A stretch of DNA of 64,000 nt, from the NCBI GenBank assembly GCA_951813285.1, contig OX638355.1, positions 3,491,136 through 3,555,135 of the forward strand, written 5' to 3'. The DNA comes from Terriglobia bacterium. Lineage in GTDB: Bacteria; Acidobacteriota; Terriglobia; Versatilivoradales; Versatilivoraceae. This document shows positions 1 to 8,711 of this stretch, piece after piece. The position numbers and the translations under genes are program-made. How positions within the stretch are numbered: the first letter of the stretch is position 1; each line of letters begins with the position of its first letter. The notes under the pieces are model-generated. The model made no database searches. It was not told the DNA's origin and saw only the letters and a list, made by a program, of their open reading frames with translations.

Positions 1-1
1 C

Positions 2-250
2 GTGCTGACGGTCGGCAACGGCTCCTTGACGGTCCGTTTCAGTCAGATCGCCGGGATATTGGCGCGTCGCATCGTATGCTGGAAGAAGCCGGGTGACGCG
101 GTTGAATCCGGAGAGCGCATCGGCTTGATTCGCTTCGGTTCCAGAGTGGATGTTTTCGTTCCCGACGGGGTGGTTCTGGAATTGAGCCGGGGAGACCGGG
201 TGCGGGGCGGCAGCACCGTAATCGGAAGGATGGTGCGGAGTGAGGAGTAA
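2..250 (+). CDS. psd: Phosphatidylserine decarboxylase, C-terminal part (5' end outside window)
   Basis: Only the last 82 or so residues are present. The protein converts phosphatidylserine to phosphatidylethanolamine at the inner membrane. The visible segment contains GLIRFGSRVDVFVP; in the short PSD-A type of this family the RFGS motif is where the proenzyme cuts itself and the serine becomes the pyruvoyl cofactor. The chain ends with the usual lipoyl-like GDRVRGGSTVIGRM strand. The frame is open to the left edge, so the GTG at position 2 should not be taken as the start. The stop overlaps the start of pssA by 11 bases, which indicates translational coupling of the two consecutive steps of phosphatidylethanolamine synthesis. 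Confidence 0.88.
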   Translation: MLTVGNGSLTVRFSQIAGILARRIVCWKKPGDAVESGERIGLIRFGSRVDVFVPDGVVLELSRGDRVRGGSTVIGRMVRSEE

Positions 251-1058
251 TTCCCAAAAACGCCGGTTTCGGCGGGGCATCTACGTCTTGCCCACGCTGT
301 TCACGATCGGGACGATCTTCTGCGGATTTTTCGCGGTCACCAACGCCCTCAAGGGCGAATTCAACCTGGCTGCCATTGCGATCGGGTTTGCGGTGGTGTT
401 CGATGGGTTGGACGGCAGGATCGCCCGCATGACCAACTCCTGCAGCGAGTTCGGCGTGCAGATCGATTCGCTGGCCGATGTGGTCACCTTTGGTCTGGCT
501 CCGGCCATACTGGCCTACCTTTGGGGAATGCGGGCGCTATCTCCGGAGTCACCCCATACCCTGCACTTGCAACAACTGGGATGGATTGTTTGCTTTGGCT
601 TCCTGGTGTGCGGCGCCATGCGGCTGGCGCGCTTCAACTTACAGAGCGCAAAGCCTTCGCCCTCGGGAAGCGACTCGGAAAGGCCCTTTGTCGGAATGCC
701 GATTCCCGCCGGCGCGGCCATGATTGCCGCCGCGGTGCACTTTTCTCCGGAACCTCCGGAGCACTGGCTCGCGGGGATATTCTGGAATGTGCTGGTCGGA
801 TTCCTGGGCTTCTTGATGGTCAGCACCCTGAAATATCCCAGTTTCAAGCATGTCGACCTCAAGAGCCGCAAGCGATTCGTCAATTTCGCGCTCCTGGCCA
901 TGCTGGTGGCGCTCATCTACTTTTACTCGCAGATCGTCCTGCTCCTCATGGCCGCCGGATATGCGTTTTCGGGATTGGGGTGGAAGGCTTACGGTCTGGT
1001 CAAACAAAAGCCGGAAGGTGTCCTGACAGCCGGAAAGCTCAGGCCGGACGACACCTGA
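240..1058 (+). CDS. pssA: CDP-diacylglycerol--serine O-phosphatidyltransferase
   Basis: This integral membrane enzyme makes phosphatidylserine from CDP-diacylglycerol and serine. The CDP-alcohol phosphatidyltransferase signature is complete: DGRIAR, eight residues, G, three residues, D, three residues, D (residues about 60-80). Several hydrophobic segments follow, and the 272-residue length is normal for the PssA type. The start is a GTG inside the 3' end of psd (11-base overlap), which fits a psd-pssA operon. The C-terminus is polar and basic. No unusual residues were noticed. Confidence 0.93.
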   Translation: MRSNSQKRRFRRGIYVLPTLFTIGTIFCGFFAVTNALKGEFNLAAIAIGFAVVFDGLDGRIARMTNSCSEFGVQIDSLADVVTFGLAPAILAYLWGMRALSPESPHTLHLQQLGWIVCFGFLVCGAMRLARFNLQSAKPSPSGSDSERPFVGMPIPAGAAMIAAAVHFSPEPPEHWLAGIFWNVLVGFLGFLMVSTLKYPSFKHVDLKSRKRFVNFALLAMLVALIYFYSQIVLLLMAAGYAFSGLGWKAYGLVKQKPEGVLTAGKLRPDDT

Positions 1059-1200
1059 TTCCCCGGGGGTCCGGTCCGGCGCCGCCGGCGCTCTGCGGTT
1101 CTCCACCCGGAACGCTTCGGCCGCAAGCCTGTTCTCGCCTGCCGGTCCAGGGACCTGCGAGTCGAGCCCGTTACCCCCTGAAGTTCACCGGGACCCGCCG

Positions 1201-2157
1201 ATGCATGAAGCGCTGATTCTAGTGGACGTGCCTCTGGCCCCATTTATTGAAGAGCTGTTTGCCCCGGATTGCCGCTCGGGGCCCTGGAGCCTCCTGGAGG
1301 AGGGAACCAATGGAGCCCTGCAGGAAGTCGAGGGGCTGTTTCTTTACGGTCATCCCATCATCGACGGTCCCTTCATGGACCGCTTGCCCAACCTCAAGGT
1401 GATCAGCAACTTCGGCGTCGGCATCGACCATGTGGATCTGGCCGCCGCGGAGGCTCGGGGCATACCGGTCGGGAACACGCCCGGAGCGGTGGAGGGGGCC
1501 ACCGCCGACATGGCCATGGCTCTCCTGCTGGCTTGCGCCCGCAACGTGGTTGCCGGTGACCGCTATGCAAGGGGTCCCGACTTTCACTACTACGACCCCT
1601 CCCTGTTCCTGGGACGCGAGGTCCACGGAAGCACGCTGGGGATTGTCGGCCTGGGCAACATCGGGCGGGAGGTGGCTCGGCGGGCTCGTGGGTTCGACAT
1701 GCGTATCCTGTACCACTCCCGACACCGAAAGCCGAAAGCCGAGAGCGAACTGGGAGTGGAGTATGCCAGTTTGAGGGGCCTCCTGGAACAGGCCCATTTC
1801 GTGACGCTCAACGTTCCCATGACACCGGAGACCAGACACCTGATTGGAGAGGAGCAGCTTGCCTGGATGCGTTCGGACGGCATTCTGGTCAACGTGGCTC
1901 GGGGAGGCGTAGTGGACCATGCGGCCCTCTATCGAGCCCTGGCCGGCCGAAGGATTGCCGGGGCCGCCATCGATGTCACCGAGCCTGAGCCATTGGCACG
2001 CGACCATCCCCTATTGCAACTGAACAACCTGGTGATCACTCCTCACCTGGGTTCAGCCGGGTCGCGGACCCGCCTCCGCATGGCGCAGATGACCATGGAC
2101 AACATTTGCGCCGGTCTGCAAGGCAAGCGCCTCCCCTATGCGGTCAGGCTTTCCTGA
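1201..2157 (+). CDS. D-2-hydroxyacid dehydrogenase (glyoxylate/hydroxypyruvate reductase type)
   Basis: An NAD(P)-dependent dehydrogenase of the D-isomer-specific 2-hydroxyacid family, 318 residues. The Rossmann motif GLGNIGREVARRA is in the middle. The catalytic trio can be read in order: Arg in NVARGGVVD, Glu in DVTEPEPL and His in ITPHLGSAG. The N-terminal catalytic half contains SNFGVGIDHVDL, typical of the glyoxylate reductase and hydroxypyruvate reductase branch. The exact substrate (glyoxylate, hydroxypyruvate, 3-phosphoglycerate or another 2-oxo acid) cannot be settled from sequence; the length without a C-terminal ACT domain argues against a classical SerA. The gene is separated from pssA by about 140 bases and followed immediately by the M16-fold gene. 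Confidence 0.85.
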   Translation: MHEALILVDVPLAPFIEELFAPDCRSGPWSLLEEGTNGALQEVEGLFLYGHPIIDGPFMDRLPNLKVISNFGVGIDHVDLAAAEARGIPVGNTPGAVEGATADMAMALLLACARNVVAGDRYARGPDFHYYDPSLFLGREVHGSTLGIVGLGNIGREVARRARGFDMRILYHSRHRKPKAESELGVEYASLRGLLEQAHFVTLNVPMTPETRHLIGEEQLAWMRSDGILVNVARGGVVDHAALYRALAGRRIAGAAIDVTEPEPLARDHPLLQLNNLVITPHLGSAGSRTRLRMAQMTMDNICAGLQGKRLPYAVRLS

Positions 2158-2159
2158 TT

Positions 2160-4985
2160 ATGGTCAGCACACGATTCACCTGGAGAGCAGCAGTTCTCTG
2201 TGGTTGGTTGGGGCTGTTCGGCGGGGTCGGCCCGTTGGATCCAGTCACCACATGCCAGGCCTCGCAGGACGATTCACCCGACTCTCCACCACCGAGAATT
2301 GTCGGTCCCTTTCTCTCTCGAGAGGATGCCGGCCCCTTCACCAAGGTCGTGTTCAAGAACGGCTTGACGGTGCTCCTTTTCGAAAGGAGCAACGCGCCTC
2401 TGGTGGCCATGGTGACCTATGTCAAGACCGGCCGGCTTCACCAGGACGTGTCCGGACCGGGGTTCTGGGATTTCTGGCCTCCCCTGCTGCTGCACTCCCC
2501 ACTTCCGGATGGAAGGGGAACACTTTCCGCGGAAGCCGGGAGGATTGGAGCCGGGTTGGACACCGGGGTGGGTGAAGACCACGCCTGGTTTTCCACCGTC
2601 CTCCCGCGGGAAGCCTATCGGAAGGGGCTGGACCTTCAAGTCGCCGCACTTCAGCCATGGAATCTCTCGCCCGCGAGAGTGCGGAGACTCGACCGAACGG
2701 TCCGGTGGCATTACGGATTGAACCCGGCCCCTCCGGAGAGGGAGTACAGCCGGCAACTGTTGGAACTGGCGTCCCGAAGGGGAAGGCAACCGGACCCGAG
2801 GAGTGGTTCCTTCGGCAACCGGCCCGGCCTCGACAGTTCTCAGATTGGCAGCTATCACGATCGTTGGTTCGTTCCCGGCAACGTCCTGCTGGCGATCACC
2901 GGCGACTTCGACCGCCGGGCGCTCCTGCGGGAGGTCGTCAAGCGTTACCGCTCCCTCCCCAAGAGAGCCCTGGCCGATCCTCCGGCCTCTCCCTCCCCCG
3001 AAACGAATGGCTTCACCTACGCATACCGCCGGGCGGACCTGCATCAAGGCGGAATCGGGATCGGATTTCCTCTGCCTGCCGCGTTCACCCGGGAGTGGTA
3101 CGCCTGCAAATTGCTGCAAGCCGTTCTGACTTCGGGCGAGACCTCGGTGCTGAATCACCTATTGAGGATCTCTCGTTCGCCGCTTCACGCGGTTGCCTCC
3201 AATCCCTTTTCGCTCGGCCGCACCCGCTATCTCATCCTCAGCCTGCCGGTTGGCGCCTTGGGGCTGGACCGGTCGGCAGTGACGGCTTTTGCCGCCATGG
3301 AGCGGATAAGGCAGGGCGTGCTGACCGAATCGGATCTGCAGCGCGCCCGGGCGCTGCTCACGGTCGAGTTTTTGCAGGAACAGGAGGACCTGACCGACCT
3401 GTCGGTTCAGATCGCCCGCCACGAGCACCTGGCGGAGTTCAAGACCTGGGAGGATACTCTCCCGACCATCGAATCGGTGACCCTCGAGGAGGTAGTTGCC
3501 GCGGCCCGCCGCTATCTCGATCTGGAACAGTGCACGCTTCTGGAGTACCAGCCGGCCTCGCAGGAGATCAGGCAGTTCAGCTCCGGCGGTTACCGCGAGT
3601 TCTTGAGGCTGGCCGTGCCTCGCCTCATCGCGGAAATGAAGAGCAGCGACTGGATTGAGGTTCCCCTGCCGGAGGAGAGGGTGCGGGCAGATGGCCGGTC
3701 GCCGGGGCAGAAGCATTCCAGAGAAATCAGCACGGCGGGACTGGTCCCGCCCCCGAGGAAGTTCTCCATCCTGAGAGGACCCGACGTCTGGGTCCAGGAA
3801 GGACGCTGGTTGCCCCTGGCTTCGATGGGCATTTTCTTTCGGGGTGGGCAGTCCCTGGAACCTGCCGACCAACAGGGAATCACCGGGCTGATGGCTGCCA
3901 CATCCGTCGGGGCCGGATCTGCCCTTCAGCCTTCCCATCCGGTTGCCTTGCTGGAGAGGCTGGGAGTGGTGGTGAACGCAGTGGTAAAGCCGGACTATTT
4001 TGGCTTCGTGCTCCATGGGCTCTCCGGGAATTTCGCCGCTTGCGTAGACATTCTGGCCGAAGCCCTGCAACGTCCGACCTTTGAAGAAGAGGCCATCGCA
4101 GCTCAAAAGCAGGCCTTGCATTTGCGGTCCGCAGGGCTGATGGACGACCCGGTCCGTGAGGCGGAACGGCTGTTCCTGCGGGCCGCCTACGGCGCCCATC
4201 CATACGGGAAAGATTCCTACGGAGAGGGAACGGCGCTGCAATCGCTCACGCGTCAGGACCTGATGGCATGGCACCGCCGATTTGTAAGGGGAGCTCAACC
4301 GGTTGTGGTCATTGCCGGGGACGTGGAGGGGAGCGCCTTTGCCGCCAGGTTTGCCGGCAAGTGGCGGCGCTCCGGCATCTCCCGCATCGACTATGAGGAC
4401 ACCGGCGAAGCGCATCCACTGTCGAGGACCCGAACTCTTGCGGGAGAGGCCAGGCAGGGGCAACCCTGGAGGGCTCAGGCCGGATTTCTGGGTCCGCCGG
4501 CCTCGGACCCGCGCATTGCTGCCTTTACCGTGTTGCAGCACTTGACCTCCGGCGTGAGCGGGATTCTGCCCCTGACTATGAAACGAAACCAGGGCTTGGC
4601 GATGGACATCCTGACCTCCCAGCAGCGGCTGCAGTGGGGGGGATACTTCTACGCCCGCTTGACGGCCCCACCCGCCGACGGCGCCGAGGCCCTGGAGGCC
4701 GTGCAGGCCCAATTGACCGGGCTGGACAAGGGATCGCTGTCGGAAGAGGCCATCGATCAGGCCAGGATGGCAGCGGTTCGAAGCTACCGGATCGCCGCCC
4801 AGCACTCACTCCGGCAGGTTCTGGAACTGGCTGAAAGAGCCATCTTCGGGCAGTCCATCTATGACGTCACCAACAGCCTCAAGCAAATCGAGGCGGTGGA
4901 AGCGGAGGATGTTTCCGCGGTGGTGCGGCAATTCTTCCGGCCGGAGCTCTTCGTTGCCGGGGTAGTCCCGGGGTCTGAGCCCTAA
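2160..4985 (+). CDS. M16 (insulinase-fold) protein, both halves apparently non-catalytic
   Basis: A 941-residue exported protein with two M16-type halves. Residues about 1-35 form a signal peptide when the ATG at 2160 is used; an upstream in-frame start at 2106 would sit inside the preceding gene. The first half begins FTKVVFKNGLTVLLFERSNAPLVAMVTYVKTG, the classic M16 opening. Where catalytic members have HxxEH (GLAHFLEHM), this protein has GFWDFWPPLL, so the zinc ligands are missing. The second half (from about residue 535) has GITGLMAATSVGAG at the same place, also without HxxEH. In many bacteria an active M16 subunit pairs with an inactive one; here both halves look inactive and no active partner is adjacent. 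It may act as a chaperone, a binding protein or part of a heteromer encoded elsewhere. Confidence 0.8.
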   Translation: MVSTRFTWRAAVLCGWLGLFGGVGPLDPVTTCQASQDDSPDSPPPRIVGPFLSREDAGPFTKVVFKNGLTVLLFERSNAPLVAMVTYVKTGRLHQDVSGPGFWDFWPPLLLHSPLPDGRGTLSAEAGRIGAGLDTGVGEDHAWFSTVLPREAYRKGLDLQVAALQPWNLSPARVRRLDRTVRWHYGLNPAPPEREYSRQLLELASRRGRQPDPRSGSFGNRPGLDSSQIGSYHDRWFVPGNVLLAITGDFDRRALLREVVKRYRSLPKRALADPPASPSPETNGFTYAYRRADLHQGGIGIGFPLPAAFTREWYACKLLQAVLTSGETSVLNHLLRISRSPLHAVASNPFSLGRTRYLILSLPVGALGLDRSAVTAFAAMERIRQGVLTESDLQRARALLTVEFLQEQEDLTDLSVQIARHEHLAEFKTWEDTLPTIESVTLEEVVAAARRYLDLEQCTLLEYQPASQEIRQFSSGGYREFLRLAVPRLIAEMKSSDWIEVPLPEERVRADGRSPGQKHSREISTAGLVPPPRKFSILRGPDVWVQEGRWLPLASMGIFFRGGQSLEPADQQGITGLMAATSVGAGSALQPSHPVALLERLGVVVNAVVKPDYFGFVLHGLSGNFAACVDILAEALQRPTFEEEAIAAQKQALHLRSAGLMDDPVREAERLFLRAAYGAHPYGKDSYGEGTALQSLTRQDLMAWHRRFVRGAQPVVVIAGDVEGSAFAARFAGKWRRSGISRIDYEDTGEAHPLSRTRTLAGEARQGQPWRAQAGFLGPPASDPRIAAFTVLQHLTSGVSGILPLTMKRNQGLAMDILTSQQRLQWGGYFYARLTAPPADGAEALEAVQAQLTGLDKGSLSEEAIDQARMAAVRSYRIAAQHSLRQVLELAERAIFGQSIYDVTNSLKQIEAVEAEDVSAVVRQFFRPELFVAGVVPGSEP

Positions 4986-5020
4986 ACTGCCGCATGACAC
5001 CCGTGTTAGAATCCAAGGCC

Positions 5021-6073
5021 ATGTACACCCGTTGCGCTTGGACCGCTATGGTGATCCTGCTCGGGTTGGCGCCGGGGTCGCCTTTGCCGTTGGCGGGCCA
5101 TACCCCTCCACCCGGCAGTCCACAGGACGACGATGGGTCGTTCCGCCTGGAAGTGGACGTGGACCTGGTGGTGTTGAACGTCACCGTGGTGGACGAAAAC
5201 GGAGACAACGTCACCACCCTGACGCGGGAGGATTTTGCGGTCTACGAGAACGGGGTCCGGCAGGACATCTCGACCTTTTTTCCGGTGGAAGCTCCCTTCA
5301 AGCTGGTGCTGCTAGTCGACACCAGCATCAGCACCCGAAACAACCTCAGGCTGATCAAGGACGCTGCCCGCAACTTCACCAAGGAGCTGCGTCCCGACGA
5401 CCAGATTTCGGTCACCGAGACCCACTTTTTCACCCAAGAGGTTCAGAAGTTCACCAATAACCGCAAGTTGCTGCGAAGAGCCATCAAGCGGTTGTCGACC
5501 TATCCCCACGGCGGTTCCCAGGTCTACGACGGGGTGGCCATGGCCCTCAAGAGCCTGCAACGGACTCGCAGCGGCCGCAAGGCCATCGTGGTGCTCAGCG
5601 ACGGAATGGAAAACTCCAGCCGGGTGTCTTTCGAGGAGCTGCGCAGGCGATTGGCCCAGGACGATGCCGTCTTTTATCCCATCACCATCGTCAACAAGGA
5701 TCGGCATAAGGAGATCCTGGAACGCTATATCCAGGAAAGCCAGGAAAAGGAGGAAGACCCCTACGTGGAAAATGCTCGGCTGAGCCTCTCGGTGCTGGAA
5801 GAGGTCTATCAGATTCAAACCGAGCGATTGAGCCAGCTCTCCGGGGAAACCGGCGGAAAGATGTTCCTGGTAGCCGACCTGTCGGACCTGAAAGGAGAGT
5901 ATTCCAAGGTTGCCCATGAATTGAGGCACACCTTCAGCCTGGCTTACTATTCCAACAGCCCCGGACACCAGGGCGGAATGCGACGCGTCCGGGTAGAGGT
6001 GAAAGACCCCCGTCTTAGAGTCAGGACCCGCACCACCTATTACGTTCCGGGGACGGACCGGGCCGGGTTCTGA
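5021..6073 (+). CDS. Secreted VWFA-domain protein (acidobacterial-type)
   Basis: A roughly 350-residue exported protein with one von Willebrand factor A domain. The ATG at 5021 is preferred over the one at 4994, because it has AAGG just upstream and directly opens a signal peptide (MYTRCAWTAMVILLGLAPG). A beta-rich segment follows (VDLVVLNVTVVDENGDNV, then REDFAVYENGVRQDI), typical of the VWFA-related family common in Acidobacteriota. The MIDAS motif is present as DTSIS in LVLLVDTSIS, so a divalent metal can probably be bound, along with a downstream IVVLSDG strand. The function is unknown; such proteins are thought to mediate adhesion or protein-protein contacts in the envelope. It follows the M16-fold gene by 35 bases and may be co-transcribed. 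Confidence 0.85.
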   Translation: MYTRCAWTAMVILLGLAPGSPLPLAGHTPPPGSPQDDDGSFRLEVDVDLVVLNVTVVDENGDNVTTLTREDFAVYENGVRQDISTFFPVEAPFKLVLLVDTSISTRNNLRLIKDAARNFTKELRPDDQISVTETHFFTQEVQKFTNNRKLLRRAIKRLSTYPHGGSQVYDGVAMALKSLQRTRSGRKAIVVLSDGMENSSRVSFEELRRRLAQDDAVFYPITIVNKDRHKEILERYIQESQEKEEDPYVENARLSLSVLEEVYQIQTERLSQLSGETGGKMFLVADLSDLKGEYSKVAHELRHTFSLAYYSNSPGHQGGMRRVRVEVKDPRLRVRTRTTYYVPGTDRAGF

Positions 6074-6178
6074 CCTGTCCGCCCCGGAATATTGGTTGTG
6101 TCGGAGTCGGGTCCTGGCCCGGTTGGACCTTTTGCTCGCATTTGTCGCCGTATGGCTGGATGGGATGAGAAAAAGGGT

Positions 6179-6202
6179 TTCTCACCGGCGACCTGGTGAG
6201 AA
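6179..6202. terminator. Hairpin between convergent genes
   Basis: A perfect 8-base inverted repeat (TTCTCACC at 6179-6186, GGTGAGAA at 6195-6202) with an 8-base loop lies between the 3' ends of the VWFA and rhomboid genes. The position suits a bidirectional terminator, but no T-tract follows, so this is only a candidate. Confidence 0.35.
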
Positions 6203-6255
6203 GCGGGGCTAGAGGGTAGGGATGTTGCGGAGCGTGTTTGTCCGGGAAAGCGGAG

Positions 6256-7083
6256 TCAATGAATGGTGTCGTTATCGCGGCGCTCTCGCTCTTTCCGGCT
6301 CAGGTAGACTTCGAATCTTTGCCGGGCCCGGCGGAAACGGTACTCCAGGTAAGCATCCTTGATCGGTTGATACCAACTCGCTCCCGGACCACCGCGATAG
6401 GGGCCGCGCTTCAGATAGAGGTAGCCGACCAGCATGCCTCCCAGGTGAGCCGCATGGGATACTCCGGAATCGCTTCCGGACAGGCTTGAAAGAAAGGCAA
6501 TGCCCCCGAAGACCATCACGGCGTATTTGGCCGGAAGCGGGAAAAACAGCATCACGTGGATGATGCGGTCGGGAAAACTCAACCCGTAGGCCAGCAGGAC
6601 GCCGTAGATGGCTCCCGATGCTCCCAAGGTCGATCCCTGATAGGAAAAGAGATTGACTGCCATAATGCAGATGCCGGCGCCGATTCCGGTCACCAGGAAG
6701 TATCGCCAGAACTGGTGCTTTCCCCAGTAACGCTCCAGTTCGCAACCGAACATGAACAGGATCAGCATATTGATCAGCAGGTGAAAGACACCGCCGTGCA
6801 GGAAAATGTAGGTAAACAACTGCCAGAGGTAGAGCCTGCCGAGCACCATCGACGGGGTAAGGCTGAACAGGGCGGTGACGGGTCCGCCCAGGCCACCCGA
6901 AAGGATCTGCATCACAAAAACCACCACGCAGGCGATGATGATGCGTTTCACCGCGGGTGTCATGGGGCCCCCAAAAGAGATGGAGCTGGTGGCGTATCGA
7001 TAGCGGTAGTTCACGAACTTACCTTGGGGTGGGCGCACGCTTGGCGTGGGGGCTATTGTAGCGGGTTTTGGTTGGAAAGCCAT
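6256..7083 (-). CDS. Rhomboid-family intramembrane serine protease
   Basis: A polytopic membrane protease of 275 residues. The catalytic serine lies in GASG (Ser156, in STLGASGAIYG) and the catalytic histidine in HAAHLGG (His213, by alignment with GlpG), with the conserved YIFLHGGVFHLLINM segment on the early helices. An N-terminal cytosolic stretch of about 40 residues precedes the first membrane helix, and a basic C-terminal tail rich in Arg and Glu follows the last one. Substrates cannot be predicted. The gene stands alone, convergent with the VWFA gene and divergent from the sulfatase-like gene, with about 90 bases between the two divergent starts. Confidence 0.93.
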   Translation of the reverse strand: MAFQPKPATIAPTPSVRPPQGKFVNYRYRYATSSISFGGPMTPAVKRIIIACVVVFVMQILSGGLGGPVTALFSLTPSMVLGRLYLWQLFTYIFLHGGVFHLLINMLILFMFGCELERYWGKHQFWRYFLVTGIGAGICIMAVNLFSYQGSTLGASGAIYGVLLAYGLSFPDRIIHVMLFFPLPAKYAVMVFGGIAFLSSLSGSDSGVSHAAHLGGMLVGYLYLKRGPYRGGPGASWYQPIKDAYLEYRFRRARQRFEVYLSRKERERRDNDTIH

Positions 7084-7172
7084 TCCGAATCAGCCGGGAG
7101 GAGGGCTCAATCGGCGCGATTCCCGGATTGGGCGGCCACCCGTCCGCGGGGGCCTGGGGGTGCGGCATTTCG

Positions 7173-8711
7173 ATGAGGATCATACTTGCGTTGGCGCTTG
7201 CCCTGGGGACGCTTCACTGGGGTTCCGAACTCCGGGCCTCCCGGCAGGAAGACCCGCCGGAGGAGACTCAACAGGCGCAAGAAGTTGAGGACACTGAAGA
7301 TACTGAAGGAGCTGAAGAGGATGAAGAGGCCGCGGAAGCCGAAGAAGAGGAGCCCCCTCGACCGCCGAACGTCCTGCTGATCCTGGTAGACGATCTGGGC
7401 TATGGGGATCTGTCCAGCTCGGGAGCGGAGGACTTGCAGACCCCCCACATCGACGCCCTGGTCGAGTCGGGAATGTCCTTCAAGCGTTTCTACGCCAACT
7501 CGACGGTCGGAGCCCCCACTCGGGCGTCACTGTTGACCGGGAGGTATCCCGACCTGGTAGGAGTTCCCGGAACCATTCGCCCCGAGCCCGAGAGAAATTG
7601 GGGCTACCTGAGCCCGGAGGCGACCCTGCTGCCCGCGCTGCTGCAACAGGCGGGTTACCACACCGCCTTGATCGGCAAGTGGCATTTGGGCCTGGAATCG
7701 CCCAATCTCCCCAACGAGCGGGGATTTCACCGCTTCCAAGGGTTCCTGGCCGACCGGATGGACGACTATTTCCTTCACACCCGCCGCGGCGTGAACCACA
7801 TGCGCATGAATGCAGAGACCATCGACCCGGAAGGACATGCCACCGACCTCTTCACCCAATGGGCCATCGACTACCTGAAGGAGCGGAGCGCCGACGACCA
7901 GCCCTTTTTCCTCCTTCTTTCCTACAATGCCCCCCATGTCCCGGCTCAACCGCCGCCTTCCTTCCTGGAGCGAGTCAGGCAGCGGGGAGGGGGACTGAGC
8001 GAAAAGCGGGCCCGGCTGGCGGCCCTCATCGAGCATCTGGACGAGGGAGTCGGGAAGGTGACGGAGGCATTGCAGGAGATGGGGCAGGACACCCGGACCC
8101 TGGTCCTGTTCACCAGCGACAACGGTGGGGACCTGCGAGCGGAAGCCAACTGCGGGGAGCTGCGGGGCGGAAAGCGGGAGATGTACGAGGGCGGGATTCG
8201 GGTGCCCATGGTGGCGGTCTGGCCGGGCAAGGTCCGCCCCGGAACTTCATCCAACCGGGTGGCGCTGGCCATGGATCTCTTCCCCACGATCTGCACGGTA
8301 GCCGGCCTGACAATCGAGTCGGAGATCGACGGGGTATCCCTGTTCAGAACGCTGGTGGGCCAGATGGCGCCGCCGATGGAGCGGACGCTGCATTGGGTTC
8401 GCCGGGAGGGGGGACGACTCCATCAGGGACAGGATTACCATGCCGTCCGCCAGGGTCACTGGAAACTGCTGCAGAACTCACCCTTCGAACCCTTCAAGCT
8501 GTTCAACCTGAGGGCGGATCCGCTGGAGAAACACGACCTGGCGGAACAGGATCCTGGAATGGTCTCCAGGCTCTCCCGGGCACTTCGACTGCGAATCCAA
8601 AAGGCCGGCGCCGTCCCCTGGCAACCCGGGCCGGTCCCCCGGTCCGGGGCGGCTCCTCAAACTGGGCCACCCCCTCAGTCCGAGTTGGACGCTTCCACGA
8701 TCTTGCCGTAA
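7173..8711 (+). CDS. Sulfatase-fold (alkaline phosphatase superfamily) protein lacking the formylglycine Cys/Ser
   Basis: A 512-residue exported protein. The ATG at 7173 opens a signal peptide (MRIILALALALG). Residues about 26-60 are an acidic, Glu-rich low-complexity linker. The sulfatase domain then has metal ligands in VDDLGYGDL (Asp73, Asp74), the KWHLG histidine and TSDNGG. The activation motif C/S-x-P-x-R is replaced by G113-A-P-T-R in STVGAPTRASLLTGRYP, so Gly stands where Cys or Ser must be oxidised to formylglycine. The codon is GGA, two changes away from a Cys codon. The protein is therefore unlikely to be a normal sulfatase; it could be a phospho- or phosphonohydrolase-like variant, a binding protein or inactive. 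Its last 37 bases overlap the convergent nitrilase gene. Confidence 0.85.
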   Translation: MRIILALALALGTLHWGSELRASRQEDPPEETQQAQEVEDTEDTEGAEEDEEAAEAEEEEPPRPPNVLLILVDDLGYGDLSSSGAEDLQTPHIDALVESGMSFKRFYANSTVGAPTRASLLTGRYPDLVGVPGTIRPEPERNWGYLSPEATLLPALLQQAGYHTALIGKWHLGLESPNLPNERGFHRFQGFLADRMDDYFLHTRRGVNHMRMNAETIDPEGHATDLFTQWAIDYLKERSADDQPFFLLLSYNAPHVPAQPPPSFLERVRQRGGGLSEKRARLAALIEHLDEGVGKVTEALQEMGQDTRTLVLFTSDNGGDLRAEANCGELRGGKREMYEGGIRVPMVAVWPGKVRPGTSSNRVALAMDLFPTICTVAGLTIESEIDGVSLFRTLVGQMAPPMERTLHWVRREGGRLHQGQDYHAVRQGHWKLLQNSPFEPFKLFNLRADPLEKHDLAEQDPGMVSRLSRALRLRIQKAGAVPWQPGPVPRSGAAPQTGPPPQSELDASTILP

